A stretch of 64,000 nucleotides of DNA from Hippophae tibetana (taxonomy: Eukaryota; Streptophyta; Magnoliopsida; Rosales; Elaeagnaceae), in assembly GCA_037013495.1 (NCBI GenBank), contig CM072811.1, forward strand, positions 22,628,159 through 22,692,158, in the 5' to 3' direction. The position numbers and the translations under genes are program-made. Position 1 is the first letter of the stretch. Every line of letters begins with the position of its first letter. Shown here in pieces: positions 11,694 through 23,935 of the stretch. Below the pieces are notes generated by a model. The model was given only the letters and a program-made list of their open reading frames with translations, did not search any database and had not been told where the DNA came from.

Positions 11694-12384
11694 TGTTGGA
11701 ACAAATATGTGAAAAACTATGTAAGAACAATATTACCGATAACCTGAAATGAACTTCTTGGGTTAAGTCGCGGACTAGGTCGCTCTCTTTAAGACGTTTC
11801 GCGGCTCTGCCCAAATTTGTGCAAGCAAACACAGCCCCGTCGTCCCCAGGATAAAACAACCCATAATCATTTTCTGTCTCAGAACTTCACTGCACTGATA
11901 AAGTCCAGAATACTACACCTCTCAAATATTTATGTTGCTCGGAAATCTGAGAAAATAATTCTGAATTTTCTTTTCTTGATTTTGCTATGAAAACCGTAGA
12001 ACTGTTTTTGAGTTGTTAAGTTATATTCTAAACTGAGGGTTATTGCCTCTTTTAATAGTGGAAAAAATATGTGTAACGGACACATAATTAGGAAAATAAC
12101 GGACACATAATTATGAAAATAACGGTCATAAAAGTAACGGTCGCATAATTATGAGAATAACGGTCATAAAATTAATGGCCACATAATTATGAAAATAACA
12201 GTTATAAAAGTAACCGTCACATAATTATAAAAATAACGGTTATAAAAGTAACGGTTACATAATTATGAAAATAACGGTCATAAAAATAATGACCATATAA
12301 TTATGAAAATGACAGTTACATAATTTATGAAATAACGGTCATAAAATAATAAAAAATATTTTTTATTTAAATTCATTTCCAACA
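11694..12384. mobile_element. Solo LTR, 691 bp
   Basis: Starts TGTTGGAA and ends TTCCAACA, an 8-base inverted terminus typical of a complete LTR. Flanks are CCCTA (11689-11693) and CCCTG (12385-12389), a 5-base target-site duplication with one change. There is no internal region and no second copy. The right 40% is a tandem array (separate entry). Confidence 0.8.
12075..12350 (+). repeat. 38-bp tandem repeat array inside the solo LTR
   Basis: The phase marker AAC(G/A)GT(T/C)AT recurs at 12121, 12159, 12197, 12235 and 12273, with a degraded copy at 12311, spacing exactly 38. Each unit combines a ...TAACGGTCAT... block and a ...CATAATTATGA... block. About six to seven units. Confidence 0.9.
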
Positions 12385-12515
12385 CCCTGTTATTGTTGCC
12401 TTTCCATTAACTTGCTAGTTAATTTCTCTTATCATACTAACCATCTTCTTGAACAAGTGGAACTTGGTTATTGTAACAACCTTGGTGGTAATGTCTATTG
12501 GATGTTATCAATACG

Positions 12516-13609
12516 TGATTGCCACACAAATTATGTGTGCAATGAAAACACAAATATATGTATTACAACAAGTAATATAATGATAAAAAAAGATAGTTTT
12601 TACGGAGATTATTTTATTAAAAATTAATTTTTAAAACTAAAAAAAATAAAAAATAAAAAATAAACAATTTTTTTGTGTTTTTATATTTGAAGGAAGTAAA
12701 ATTAAAATAACTAAAAGTAAATAGTAATAATTAATTAAATCAGATTTGATAACTAAGAAAATATATGAAAAAATATCTAAGAATACTTAATTTACTAAGT
12801 TTTTAAACATATGAATCGTTAAAATCTCTTTAATATAATTATCAATAAATTATATGATCAATTGAATCTAACCTATCATGTATTACTCTCTTAAGTAAAC
12901 TAAACACCATATAGTAATTAATTCATTTACACTCTCATGCCAATTAAATTGCATACTACTCATTAAGTTCATCAATTATGGATCATATACCTAAAAATCA
13001 TACATACCTGCCTAGAAACTATACATATTATTTAATCAAGACAAACAATTAAGTAATTCTCTCAAATCTATTTAATTGTCTTTATAGATAATTTGTTGGC
13101 CAAACAAAAAATAGCATAAACATCATATTAAATAATATAATTAAATTATAATTATAATTGGGGTAAAATATTAGATCATTACATGGTGAAAATTGGGTTC
13201 ATAAGATTCTTAGATTAATAAATTAACTACACATAATTGTTTTTATAAAACTCATTTTTCATAAAGAGACATACGGAGCAACATGATTCACAGTAACAAA
13301 TGACGTGGTGCACGGGTGGAATGTAGGGAGCAATCGTGTGGCGATATTTGTCCTTACTTATGTGGCATCTATGTGGCTTACCTAGTCAACTCCTTTGTTT
13401 GAATGTCATTCCATGTGGTAACTCCAGATTGGGCCTACATTAAAAATTTCAAAAAAAATCCCAAAAATTTTAAAAATTATATTTTCACCCATTTTCACTA
13501 AAAAGTTTATATTTTAATAATTTTGGCCCAAAAAATACTATCTATTGAATAAAAAATAAATATTAAGTAAAAAGTGCTCTAATTACTCTACTTTCATAGA
13601 GTTATCACA
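12516..13609 (-). repeat. 3' LTR of the Gypsy element
   Basis: Homologous over most of its length to 20234-21765, with shared landmarks such as CATTAAGTTCATC(A/T)ATTATGGATCATATACCTA (compare 12961 and 20667). It lacks about 400 bp present in the other copy (roughly 20960-21350). On the minus strand it starts TGTGATAAC right after the polypurine tract. Confidence 0.8.
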
Positions 13610-13620
13610 CCCCCAAACTT

Positions 13621-15558
13621 AACTTTTTTCTTTTCCTCAAGTAAAGCTAAGTATAACTAAATAAAATAACATGAGTAGTATATTCATAAATATACTTCTA
13701 TTAGTACATGCATATTTCATGAAAACTATCCTTCTCAAAAGCCGTACAATCATATGATAAAGAGATTCAAATATTCATCAATCAACGTTCCATCAATACA
13801 AGGATATGCATGGTTTTTGAAAAAAATGATTTGTTTGTATGTGATGTACATGATATAATCCAATGTACTCATGAAATCAACCTATATGAGCATACTAGTC
13901 AATTCAATCTTAGATATGCACTTAACTCAAGATCAATAAGGACTTTACATGGTTGTAATGTAAAGCTTAGGTGAGGGTCGATAAATGAAGACATTTAGGC
14001 TCTTTCTACACCTTAGCTTTCTTTTTGTTCATCATGCACTTTTTAACTACAATTGAGCTTTAACTTGATACTTCAATGCACCATCTTTTGTCATTCTTTT
14101 ATTCCATATCTCTTTTCTCTTTTTTTTTGTAACTTCACAACACCCCTAAAATTATTTTCATTTCTATTTTCTCTTTCTTTATAGGGATAATTGTGTTGTG
14201 AGTTTTGCTTCTTCTTTTTTTCTTTTTTTCTTTTTTTATAGGGTGAATTATAATTCACCTTACTCTATAACATAACACATGATTGCATTTTTTTTCTTTT
14301 CATACAAGCTAAAAATGCAAGGACAAAGATAATGCTTATTGGTTAGGCATAAAATGTGGCTTAAAGATATGAATAGTTCTCTTTTAGGCTCAAATAAGTG
14401 ACTATAGATATTAACAATGGTTAGCTTCAAAGACTCAATCAATCCAACTAAGTCCTAAATCATTTCTCTTGCCAAATATTATGTAGGATTTCGCCTCAAG
14501 GGATGATCAAATAGATTCTAAAACTTGGTAGATCTCATCAACTAGCATTACTTACTACAAATTTTCTCTCAATAAGAACACCAAAATCAATCATGAACAT
14601 GTGCATAAAAATTTGAATCAATCCAATCAAAACTAGCAAGCATATCACAAGATTAGTGTAAATATCTTAACAAATATGTTACATTACTTGTCCTAGTCAT
14701 GATAGCCAATTGTTATCATTGAGTTCATGTGTTTCATATCCAGTATGCATGCATTTAGTTTCCATATATTTATCAATTTCTACCCAAATCATGATTAAAA
14801 ACATCCTAAAACTTAAATTACACATTGTCCTCAATGTGCACATATAAATATGAAAAGGTAAAAGAAAAGAAAACTCCCCCTAATCATGGCACATCACATT
14901 TGTCGCTGAAATGCTCATTCTTGTTATTCCATTGCTCTAAACATTTATTCACCTACAAAAAAAAACAATGAAAATATAAATAACATAAAGTTGGGCAGCC
15001 TCCCAACTAGTGTCACATTTAACATCCTTGACTAGACGATTATATCAGGTCCTAAGGTACATCCCTTTTGTGTCCATTTACTTTTGAGTTTGCTTGGAAA
15101 AAAATTGAATCTTGATTTGTTCAATAATACCTTATGTTCTGGTTCACAAACACGGTGCTTAATTATCTTCTCATGCTATATTTTTGTTTTATTTTTGAAC
15201 TTTTCGATATTCTTATAAGCACTCTATTGGAATTTTTCTGTTGCCTACTTGATTAGGGATGAGATGGTAAAAATGTGAAGTCTAAACTTGGTGTCCCTTC
15301 AAATGATAGTTTGAGCTTAGATCATATCTCAAAAAATTTCATAATCTCCTTTGATACACACATGAGAGACACGTCTTCCCAAAAGTTCACACAGTCCACA
15401 AAATCAACCTTTGATTCCATACTTTAAAAGTTAAAATAAGTTGAGTTGTTTTCTGGTGAGTTTATATCCTTGTCCATAGAATCATGTGTAATAGTCTTAA
15501 TTATGGGAGACTCAATAGATTCTTTTAAGCTATTCCCACAATTAGTAACATTTTTTCC
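13621..15558 (-). other. Non-coding 3' section of the Gypsy element
   Basis: Between the protease remnant and the polypurine tract I recognise no RT, RNase H or integrase. The stretch carries phrases common in the non-coding 3' section of plant Athila/Tat elements (for example GGGCAGCCTCCCAACTAG near 14994, read on +). Poly-T and CTTTTT runs lie at about 14115-14250. Confidence 0.5.
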
Positions 15559-16417
15559 TTAAACATTCACTAGCATTATCAATATGAGAGGGTTCAGATT
15601 CTTTAAAAATTTAAACATTATTTGTTCATCTTGTATTCTCATTGTAAGTTCACTTTTTTGTACATCAATGAGTGATCTTCTGGTTGCTAAGAATGGACGA
15701 ACAAGTATGATAGGAATGTCACATTCCTCCTCTATATCTAGCACAATGAAGTCTGCCGAAAAGATGAATTTGTCTACTTTTACTAGCACATCTTGTACCA
15801 TACTTCAAGGTCTCTTAATTAATCTATCTACTATTTGTAATGTTACTGAAGTGGGTTTGGCTTTACCAACCCCCAATTTCTTTAAAACTAATAATGGAAT
15901 AAGGTTAATGTAGAACCCAAGTCACATAATACTTTCTCAAAACAGATGTTCCCAATTGTACAAGGAATATCAAAACTACCTGGATCTTTCAACTTTTGGG
16001 GTAGTTTTCTAGCAAGGATAGCACTACAACCTTTAGTTAAGGTTATTATTTCATTATCTCCAAGCCTTCTTTTCTTACACAAGATGTCCTTAAAAAATTG
16101 GTATAAGAAGACATTTGTTCAAGTGCATCTACAAATGATATGTTTATGTGCAACTTCTTGAAGACTTCTAGAAATTTTGAAAACTGGTATGTGACTTTTG
16201 CTTTTGCAGTCTTTGAGGGAAATGACTAGTGGGTTTGTAGAGGTTGTTTTTTTTGTTGAATTATTTCCTTTCCATTACTGACCTTATCCTCTAATTCCTC
16301 TTCATCCTTTTTAGTTTCTAGTTCCTTCTTATCATTTTGGGTCACATGTTCCTCCTCTAAAGTTCTACCACTTCTAAAGTCTATGGCCTTTGACTTATAG
16401 CTTGAGTAAGTTTCCAT

Positions 16418-18415
16418 ATTTGGTTCTCTGAATTTCGATTTAAAGCCTTTTAAATTGACACTTTTGTATTAAATGATTGAATGAAGTCTTTCATCATCCT
16501 CATTAAGGTATTTGTATTGCCCTCAGTAGGTGTCTTGTTTTCTAATTCTAAGGTTTAATTATCCGGTCTGATTTAGAGTAGTGCTATTTTATTTGTTGAT
16601 ACAATGGTCCAGTAGTTAAAGTAAATCTCTATTTCAAAAGTTTTTTATAAGAACTATTATTCGAAAATGCATTGATAACATATTTCATTAATGGTTTTAA
16701 AAATTTAAAATTAGTACTCAGATAATTAAATTCTTAGATTTAATTTGGACAATATAAATAACGTCTAATTAACTGACTCTGCCTAAAACTTTGATTATAT
16801 GGTTTGATATTTTCTTAAAAATAAAACTGAAATTTAATATTTAATAAATTAATAGGCTCTGCCTAAAGATATTAGTTAATTAATATTAAACAAAAACAAT
16901 TTAGGCCTTACCTAAGAACACTTTCATACCTATAAGAGAAAATCAACAAATATCAATTTATATATTTAATTACCTAAATAATACGAACAAGCATAATTAA
17001 CTTAATTATTATATCCATAAATACTCTAATGTTATGAATAATAAAAACTTGCATTATTTTTTTATTAAATCTATATCTATATCTATGCTTATTTTTTATG
17101 TTATTAGATTAGGAAACAAAAATAAAAATATCGTAACATGATGTTTAAGATTTATTTTTGTTTTTAAAAGTTTAAATAATAAATTAAAAACCACATATAT
17201 TCCTTTCTTAGATCGACTTTGAAAGTTTACTTATCATTTTCTATAAAATGATTCGTACACTTGCGAGAATTTTACAAATATAAGATCAAAGCATTCATAA
17301 GATCGATACTACTAACCCGATGTTGGCCTTGTATCATCTAGTTTTTGGTACCGTTGTCGGGGACTTGATTTTCTTATCAACCGACTATAAATTTAATTTT
17401 TTTTAAATCTAAATTAATAGTAAATCATAAATTTAAAATTTAAAGTTTAAAAAATAATAATAATTTAAGATGTGACTTCTTGATGCTTCCACCACAAAGG
17501 TTTCCACTTCTTGATGCTTCCATCTTGTGTCCTACCCAAAACCAAAATACAGGTCAAAAAACCTTCCTCGTTAGTGTAAGATGTGACTTCCCTAGCAAGA
17601 AACATGTAAAATAGAAGAATCTCGAGAAAATTCTTACCAGCTCACTTGGCCTATGCTTGTCCGTTTGACCTAAATGGTTGACTATTGAGACTTTTAAACT
17701 TAAAATTTCTAAGTGAAAACTCAAGGCCTCCAATTAATGCAACATCAAACCTCAATCAATCATAAAGGTCACTCATTCGTGCTACACACTCGTTTGAATG
17801 ACTCCCTAAACTAGGACTTACTCCATCTTTTGCAATCATGTGCAAGTGGTCACCTTGACTAAGTCTTGAAAATTTTATACTTATTTAAGATAACAAGCTC
17901 AGTAAATCGATCTGTTATATTACCTATAATATGAATCTTATATGAATCTTTACCTCAACTTGCCATGTCTATTCCTATAAGCCAATTCCTACAACCATTT
18001 CACTTCTTTCATCACTTCCACTTCCACTGCATCTTCAATCTCTATCTCTATAAATGACCAAGCAATCACAAGTTGTAGCAAGGTTCTCTAGCTAACCATA
18101 TCAAGTAAGTAATAATGAATGGAACTCACCAAATCATGATCACTAGTGTGTAATCCAAATTCACAAAACCCAACTTATGAAGCCCTAAATTGCTAAATCA
18201 ATTATCGAAAAAATTAATCCAATTTGTACCATAACATAACACATGATTCACTATTTTGTTTACATCAATGAGAAAAAAGAAATCATTGTAAAAAAATTTA
18301 ATATTGAGAGTTGATCTCTTATTTTCGAAGACATCAAAAGGCTCTAATATTGACCTGATATCAACTATCATCATGCATGATCTCTACTTTATGGTGAGCA
18401 TTATGATAACTATTG
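16418..18415. other. Retroelement-derived spacer with an oppositely oriented Gypsy primer site
   Basis: TTGGTACCGTTGTCGGGGAC (17344-17363) resembles the tRNA-Asp primer site of Athila/Tat Gypsy elements, but in + orientation, opposite to the adjacent Gypsy body. The 700-800 bp to its left could be a + strand LTR, but I find no partner. 17460-17560 has a duplicated CTTCTTGATGCTTCCA and a phrase shared with the Copia gag end at 23266. 17560-18300 is unassigned. 18337-18352 is primer-site-like for a Copia on the minus strand. Confidence 0.4.
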
Positions 18416-19340
18416 TGTAAGGGTCTCGCTTAGGTCTATAATGGAATTATCCTGTGAATTGGTTATTACCTAATCAAACAATGAGTAAATAGAGAACCAA
18501 ATGGAAACCAATATGAAATAACAAAATAAGCACATCTATTCCAATTAATCAACAATGAAAAATAACGGGAAAAAAATAATAAATGAACACACAAGATTTA
18601 ACGTGGTTATTTTTCAAACCTATGGAACTTACATCTACAACCCAAGCACTCAAGTAATATTTCATTATTAATCAAAGAAAATTACAACCTATGCTACTCA
18701 ATATAAATACAATTATCTACTCTCTTCATCATAAAAGCATCACCCAATTCCATTTTATCCCTAAGCCTCACACTTATCTAAAGGATAGATACTAATGCTT
18801 ATAATGGATTGAGAAGAACATTAACTTAGAGACACTTAAATCCAAAGAGTTGCCCAAGAGCAATAAGCTTCCTTCCCCACTTTCAATGTAGTTAATCCAT
18901 ATTCTCTCATGTCTTTCTTTTCTCTCTAAGCTCTCTAAATGTTCACAAGCTCTCTCTAATTTAGGGCATATGCTAGTACTTATACATTCCCTATGATGCA
19001 TTTTCCAAAATTCCAATTCAATTTAAAGTCCTTTTGTCCTAATTCCTAAGCCTATTCTTATCTTTTTCATTTGAATATTTACAAGCTCGATCGATCTCTT
19101 TCTCTAACAATCGATCCATTAAAATTTGGAATCAAAAATCAAATAAGAATTTCTCAAGAGAAGCACAATCGAATCTTGATTGATCCACCTTGCTTGATTA
19201 ATCGACCTGGTGGCTCGATCGATTAAAATTCCCGCAAAATTCATTCAAATCTTGGTAAGCAATGCTTCTAGCCCAACCTTTGATGTTTGATCACTCATAA
19301 TAGTAATGAAGCACCCCTTATGGATTTTCATCACGTATCA
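18416..19340 (-). repeat. 3' LTR of the minus-strand Copia
   Basis: Shares long stretches with 25937-26914, such as AACCAAATG(G/A)AAAC(C/T)AAT and ACAACCTAT(G/A)CTACTCAA, with many substitutions and small indels. Contains GATCGAT-rich sequence near 19090-19220. Confidence 0.8.
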
Positions 19341-19354
19341 CAATTCTCTACCTT

Positions 19355-20233
19355 AATGCTAATCTTGGGATAATCCATTCCTTAGGTTTTTAACCACCTT
19401 TCAACTACCATAAATAGGTGGTAATCTCCACTGAGTAGTGTCACTTGGCTAATGTAACAAGTTCAATATCCGTTGAGTCTTTAGCCATATGATTTATCAC
19501 CAACTACACCTTAAGCTATTCTTCAATAGCCTCCCAAATCAACCATATCAACCAATAACCTTCATTCATATGCACCAACTCGGTAACAAATCTTACCACA
19601 ACAGAATACCAAGCTTTAATCAATTTTAACATGATCTCATAGCTCATTGAATTAAATACACCAATGAAGTTCAAAACCACGCTACCCAACATTTCAAACT
19701 TCACACAAACAAGTTGACCAAATATATAACCAACTCTAACCATACCTTTAAGGTATATTAACACTATACTCATTGTATATCCCAAGTTTCTCATATGAAG
19801 TGCATCCAAAACATTTACCATCTCCACATCCATATCAATAGTAATCGGGGATAACACAATAAATAAGTCAAAGTGTTAAAATGTGATACCTTTTCGTTAT
19901 GCAAAATCCATTGCATTAACACTAGCCTCGTATATCATCAAATTAAGCTCAAGTACACCATCCTCTAATGGTATCTTTCAATAGTCTCCACTATTTCTTA
20001 AATGTCTAGAACTTTTACTTGTGCTTCATCATCATACAAATAATTTTTTTTATCATTTATAGCATCATGCCATATATAGGTATCCTTCCTACTCATAGCA
20101 TCTCCAAAAATCACCAACTTCATAAATTATACATAGACAATGTCTAACCTCATAGGAGCCCCTTTGTTGTTACAAAATGAGTTTCTTATAATAGAGAATT
20201 CAACAAATAGTCTAGATGGCTTGGGTAGCACGG
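19355..20233 (-). other. Unassigned internal segment of the minus-strand Copia
   Basis: About 880 bp between the polypurine tract and the Gypsy-type LTR. A 113-codon minus-strand frame (19516-19857, MLSPITIDMDVEM...) matches nothing I know. By position RT/RNase H would be expected, but no YVDD, TEAEY or similar motif is visible. It may be heavily decayed or foreign. Confidence 0.3.
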
Positions 20234-21765
20234 TATTAATCAAACACGAATTGTGTTTAATAAATATACAAGTATATGTATCGCAAAAAGTACTATAATA
20301 ATAAGAAAAAATAGTTGTCATGAAAATTATGTTATTAGAAACTAACTTTTAAAACAAAAAATCAAAATCAAATTTTTTTGTGTTTTATATTTTTAAGAAA
20401 TAAAAATTAATAGAACTAAAAATAAATAACAATAATTAATTAAATCAAATTTGGTAGCTAAGAAGATATATGAGAAAATATCTAGGAATATTTAATCTTC
20501 TAATTTTCTAAACATGTGAATCACTAAAATCCTTCCAATATAATTATCAATCAATTACATGATAAATTGAATCTAATATAACATATATTTCTCTCTCAAG
20601 TAAACTACATATCATATAGTAATTAACATAATCATACTCTTATGACAATTAAATTATATACTACTCATTAAGTTCATCTATTATGGATCATATACCTAAG
20701 AATCATGCATCTCTACCTAGAAACTACATGTTATTTAATCAAGATAAACAATTAAATAATTCTCTCAAATCTATTTAATTGTGATCAATTGTTCGTCAAA
20801 AAATAATAATATAAAAATCAAATTAAATAAGATAATTAAATTAAAATCATAACTAGAGTAAAAAATTAGATCATCACATAGTGCAAATTAGAATCATAAG
20901 ACCCATAGATCAATAAATGAACTAGATATAATTTTGTTTATAAAGCTCATATTTTTCATTAAAAAAAGACAAAAAGATAAAGAAAGAAGTAAAAGAAATA
21001 AAATCAATCTCTTGAATTGTAGTAACAATCTCTTCTTAAATCTCCGCTAAAATTGTATTTCCTTTTGAATTTTTCTGAATATTTTTTTTTTCTCTTTTCT
21101 TAGCTCCAAAAACTTATTAAAATTATGTTAATTGTGGCTCATTAGAGTTTATCGGGTAATTAGGGGGTTAAATATAGCTCAAGTGAAATCTAGACCGTCA
21201 GAGAAGCTTTAGATCAAGAGCTAAGATAAAAAAAAAAGAGGAAATGTTACAATGCCAACTAGTAGAAGCATGACATCTGGTATGTGGTATTCACTGAGTG
21301 AATCAGGGAGCGACGTGTGGCAAGAGAGACTACTCTTAGTCAATGAATGCTAAGTCATCGACACGTGGTGCAACATAATTCTTTGTAATGAATGGTATGA
21401 CGTGTGGGTGGAATGGTTGGACAAATCAAGTGAAGAAGTGTGGCGAGGGCATTGACTAAGTGGGATGAAGTCGGAACGAACATTGTGCAGACATATGGTA
21501 TGGTGTTGCATCACACTACACACGCGGTGATCTAATATTAGGCCCCTTTGCTTACGTGGCATTCTTGTGGCTTGCCCAGTTAGTTCCTATGCTAATGTAG
21601 TGTCTTTTGATTAGTTTTGATTTAAAAAATCCCAAAAAAACTCTAAAAATTATATTTTCACCATATGTTTTACTAAAAAGTTCATATTTTAATTTTTTTT
21701 AACCCCAAAAATACTACTTATTGAATAAAAAAAGTAAATATTAAGTGAAAAAAAGTGCATTGATG
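20234..21765 (-). repeat. Gypsy-type LTR (Athila/Tat family), longer copy
   Basis: Same family and orientation as 12516-13609, about 1.53 kb against 1.09 kb. Just below it on + (about 20215-20233) a weak primer-site-like remnant can be argued. It is either the 5' LTR of the Gypsy element, separated by rearrangement, or an independent solo LTR within the Copia element. Confidence 0.7.
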
Positions 21766-23935
21766 AGTCTCAATCACTATCTCTATATTCTTTTGGAAAT
21801 GTTCTTTTCCATCATCAAGTCTCCCTTTTGATTACCTATTCATCTCTACCAAATTTATTTATGCACATTTCAATGGCTCTATCTCATGATGAACTCATTT
21901 GGCTAGATTTGGTGAGCTAATGGAATCCTCAAGATCGACTTGTGTGAACATCACATCATTCTCAAATGTTATATCCCTACTAATGATGCATTGCTTACTA
22001 TCATCACATCAGAACATGTAACCACCAATGTCACTTGAATAAAAGAACAAACATTTTAGTGTCCTCTTTTCCAACTTCCGACACCAAACCTATGCATTAG
22101 AAACACAACCAAAAACTCTCATAGACCGTATTTGATTGGACGTTCAATCCATACTTCTTTGGATTTTTTGAAGTTAAGAGACATTTACATGCACCTATTA
22201 ATAAACCATCATGCTATAAAAACATCTTCACTTCAAAATCTTAGGGGCAAGTTTGCACTATAAAGTACATACTCAACTCTCTTCAGAGGAGTCATCATTA
22301 ACCTTCTTGCCAACCCAAACTATTAAGGAATCTTAGGAACAATCTTATGCTTAATAGTACCATTCTTTCTACATAAAATAGTAAAGGCTTCACAATAGAA
22401 CTCCAAACCATACTCAATAATAAAGTTATTCACCTTTATCTTGATTTGGTTTTCCACAAGAAACCTTCACTCTTTTAGCTTCTCTAAAGTTTCTTCTCTA
22501 TTTTTCATTGAATATACACAAAGTTTCTTAGAGTAGTCATCAAAAATAGGAAAATATACCTAGCATCACCCATTGATGATATCTCTTCTGACCCATGCAA
22601 GTCTATATACACATACTCCAATATGTTATCTCCATTGTGCCTTGCCAAAGAGAATGACACTTTTTAGTTATTGCTAATTCTACATAAAGTCATTTTGTTA
22701 ACTTCCATCACCAAGATATTTCCTCTTTTCTAGTTCCTTCAATCCTCGAGCACTAATGTGGTCTTACATCTTATGCCACTGGTTCACATCCACTTTAGTA
22801 TGGATGCCCGTAGCATCTTCAATCTTTACAACACCTTTAAGAATATACAACCCATTTATTTTCTTAATAAGAAAAAAACACCAACAATCCCTTGCAAACC
22901 TTAGTTTGATTGCATTTCATTTGAAACTAAAACCGATGCTATCAAAAATGCCTAAGGAAATAAATTATTAATCAACTGCAAAATATATGTAATAAATTCT
23001 TAAGAATGAACATTGAACCATCATCCAATTCAAGATGTATCATACCAATGCTAGCAATTTCATATGGATGATTATTTGCCATAGTCGTAACTACATCATG
23101 CAATGATTTCTACTCAATAAACCAATTTCTATGAGGTGTAAAATGATAAGTGCACCCCAAATCCAAAACCCATGTACCATAATTTCCACCATCCACTAAA
23201 AATACAAGTGCTTCAACATACTCTAAACTTTTTTCCTCATCTACCACTAACATTTTCTCACTACTTAATGCTTCCATCTTGTGTCCTATCCTTTTCAGGA
23301 AATGCCTTCTAATATGACCATGTTTTTGATGATGATAACACCTCACATTTCTTGTTGTTCCTTATGACTTAGACTAAGAGCAAACTTTTTCATTCAACTC
23401 TTAGCTTCTATCACCTCCCTATCTATAGGTACATGACGCATCACCTTTACCATTGCCATAAAGATGTAAACCTTTCATCTTAAAATCCAACTCTCATATT
23501 CTCAAGTGATATACACCTTACTCCAAAGAGATTCGATCTATTCCATACCTAAGCCTCGTCTTCACTTCACGATACAACTCATATAGATTGTGCAACAAGA
23601 TATGTGCAAGATTCTCATCACCAAGACCTTCTTCAATATTTACCAAGTCATTAGCAATCCTCTGAAACTTCAAAAGATTATGCTTTAATCCTTATGACAT
23701 GTCCATCTTGAAACTGAATAATCGTTCTTTCAAATGGAATCTCTAAGACAAAGTCTTTTGAGTATATATCTCATCCAATCTTTTCCATATACACTTTTCG
23801 GTCTTGCACCTCACAAATAACATCATCATGCAAGCGTACATAAATGGACGTAGAACGGTCACTTTCAGTTCTTTCTTTTGATAAAATGTGAACCCATCTC
23901 AAAAATCAAGCGGATCACTTTCTAAGGCTTACACT

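Larger units (their letters stand above)
11040..12515 (-). mobile_element. Remnant 3' end of a minus-strand Copia element, interrupted by a solo LTR
   Basis: On the minus strand a polypurine-type tract (AGCTAAGGTGGAGAATTG, 11653-11670) abuts TGTGAGAATACAGC, the probable start of an LTR that runs to about 11040. Leader-like text in this LTR (near 11260-11340) resembles plant Copia LTRs. Sequence between 12385 and 12515 continues the internal side. No coding domain is identifiable and the other LTR was not found. The lower boundary is uncertain. Confidence 0.5.
12516..16417 (-). mobile_element. Gypsy element (Athila/Tat-type), 3' part, broken
   Basis: On the minus strand: gag end (about 16417-16226, containing AIDFRSGRTLEEE, the motif before the protease in Athila/Tat polyproteins); aspartic protease region (16082-15559: LPQKLKDPGSFDIPCTIGN, LCDLGSTL, IPIILVRPFLATRRSLIDV); about 2 kb without recognisable RT or integrase; then the polypurine tract AAGTTTGGGGG (13610-13620) and the 3' LTR. 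The gag start and 5' end are missing or displaced. Several breaks are present. The lack of RT and integrase points to a large loss or a non-autonomous form. It is an old fossil. Confidence 0.8.

Noticed and set aside
12075-12350. 38-bp periodic repeats as a CRISPR array
   Set aside because: Units are contiguous with no unique spacers, lie within a plant LTR, and the organism is a plant.
15584-16161. Plus-strand frames over the Gypsy protease region
   Set aside because: Shadow frames; the minus strand carries the recognisable Gypsy protein text.
20127-20321. Minus-strand 64-codon frame next to the Gypsy LTR as a gene
   Set aside because: Half of it lies in the LTR; no domain.
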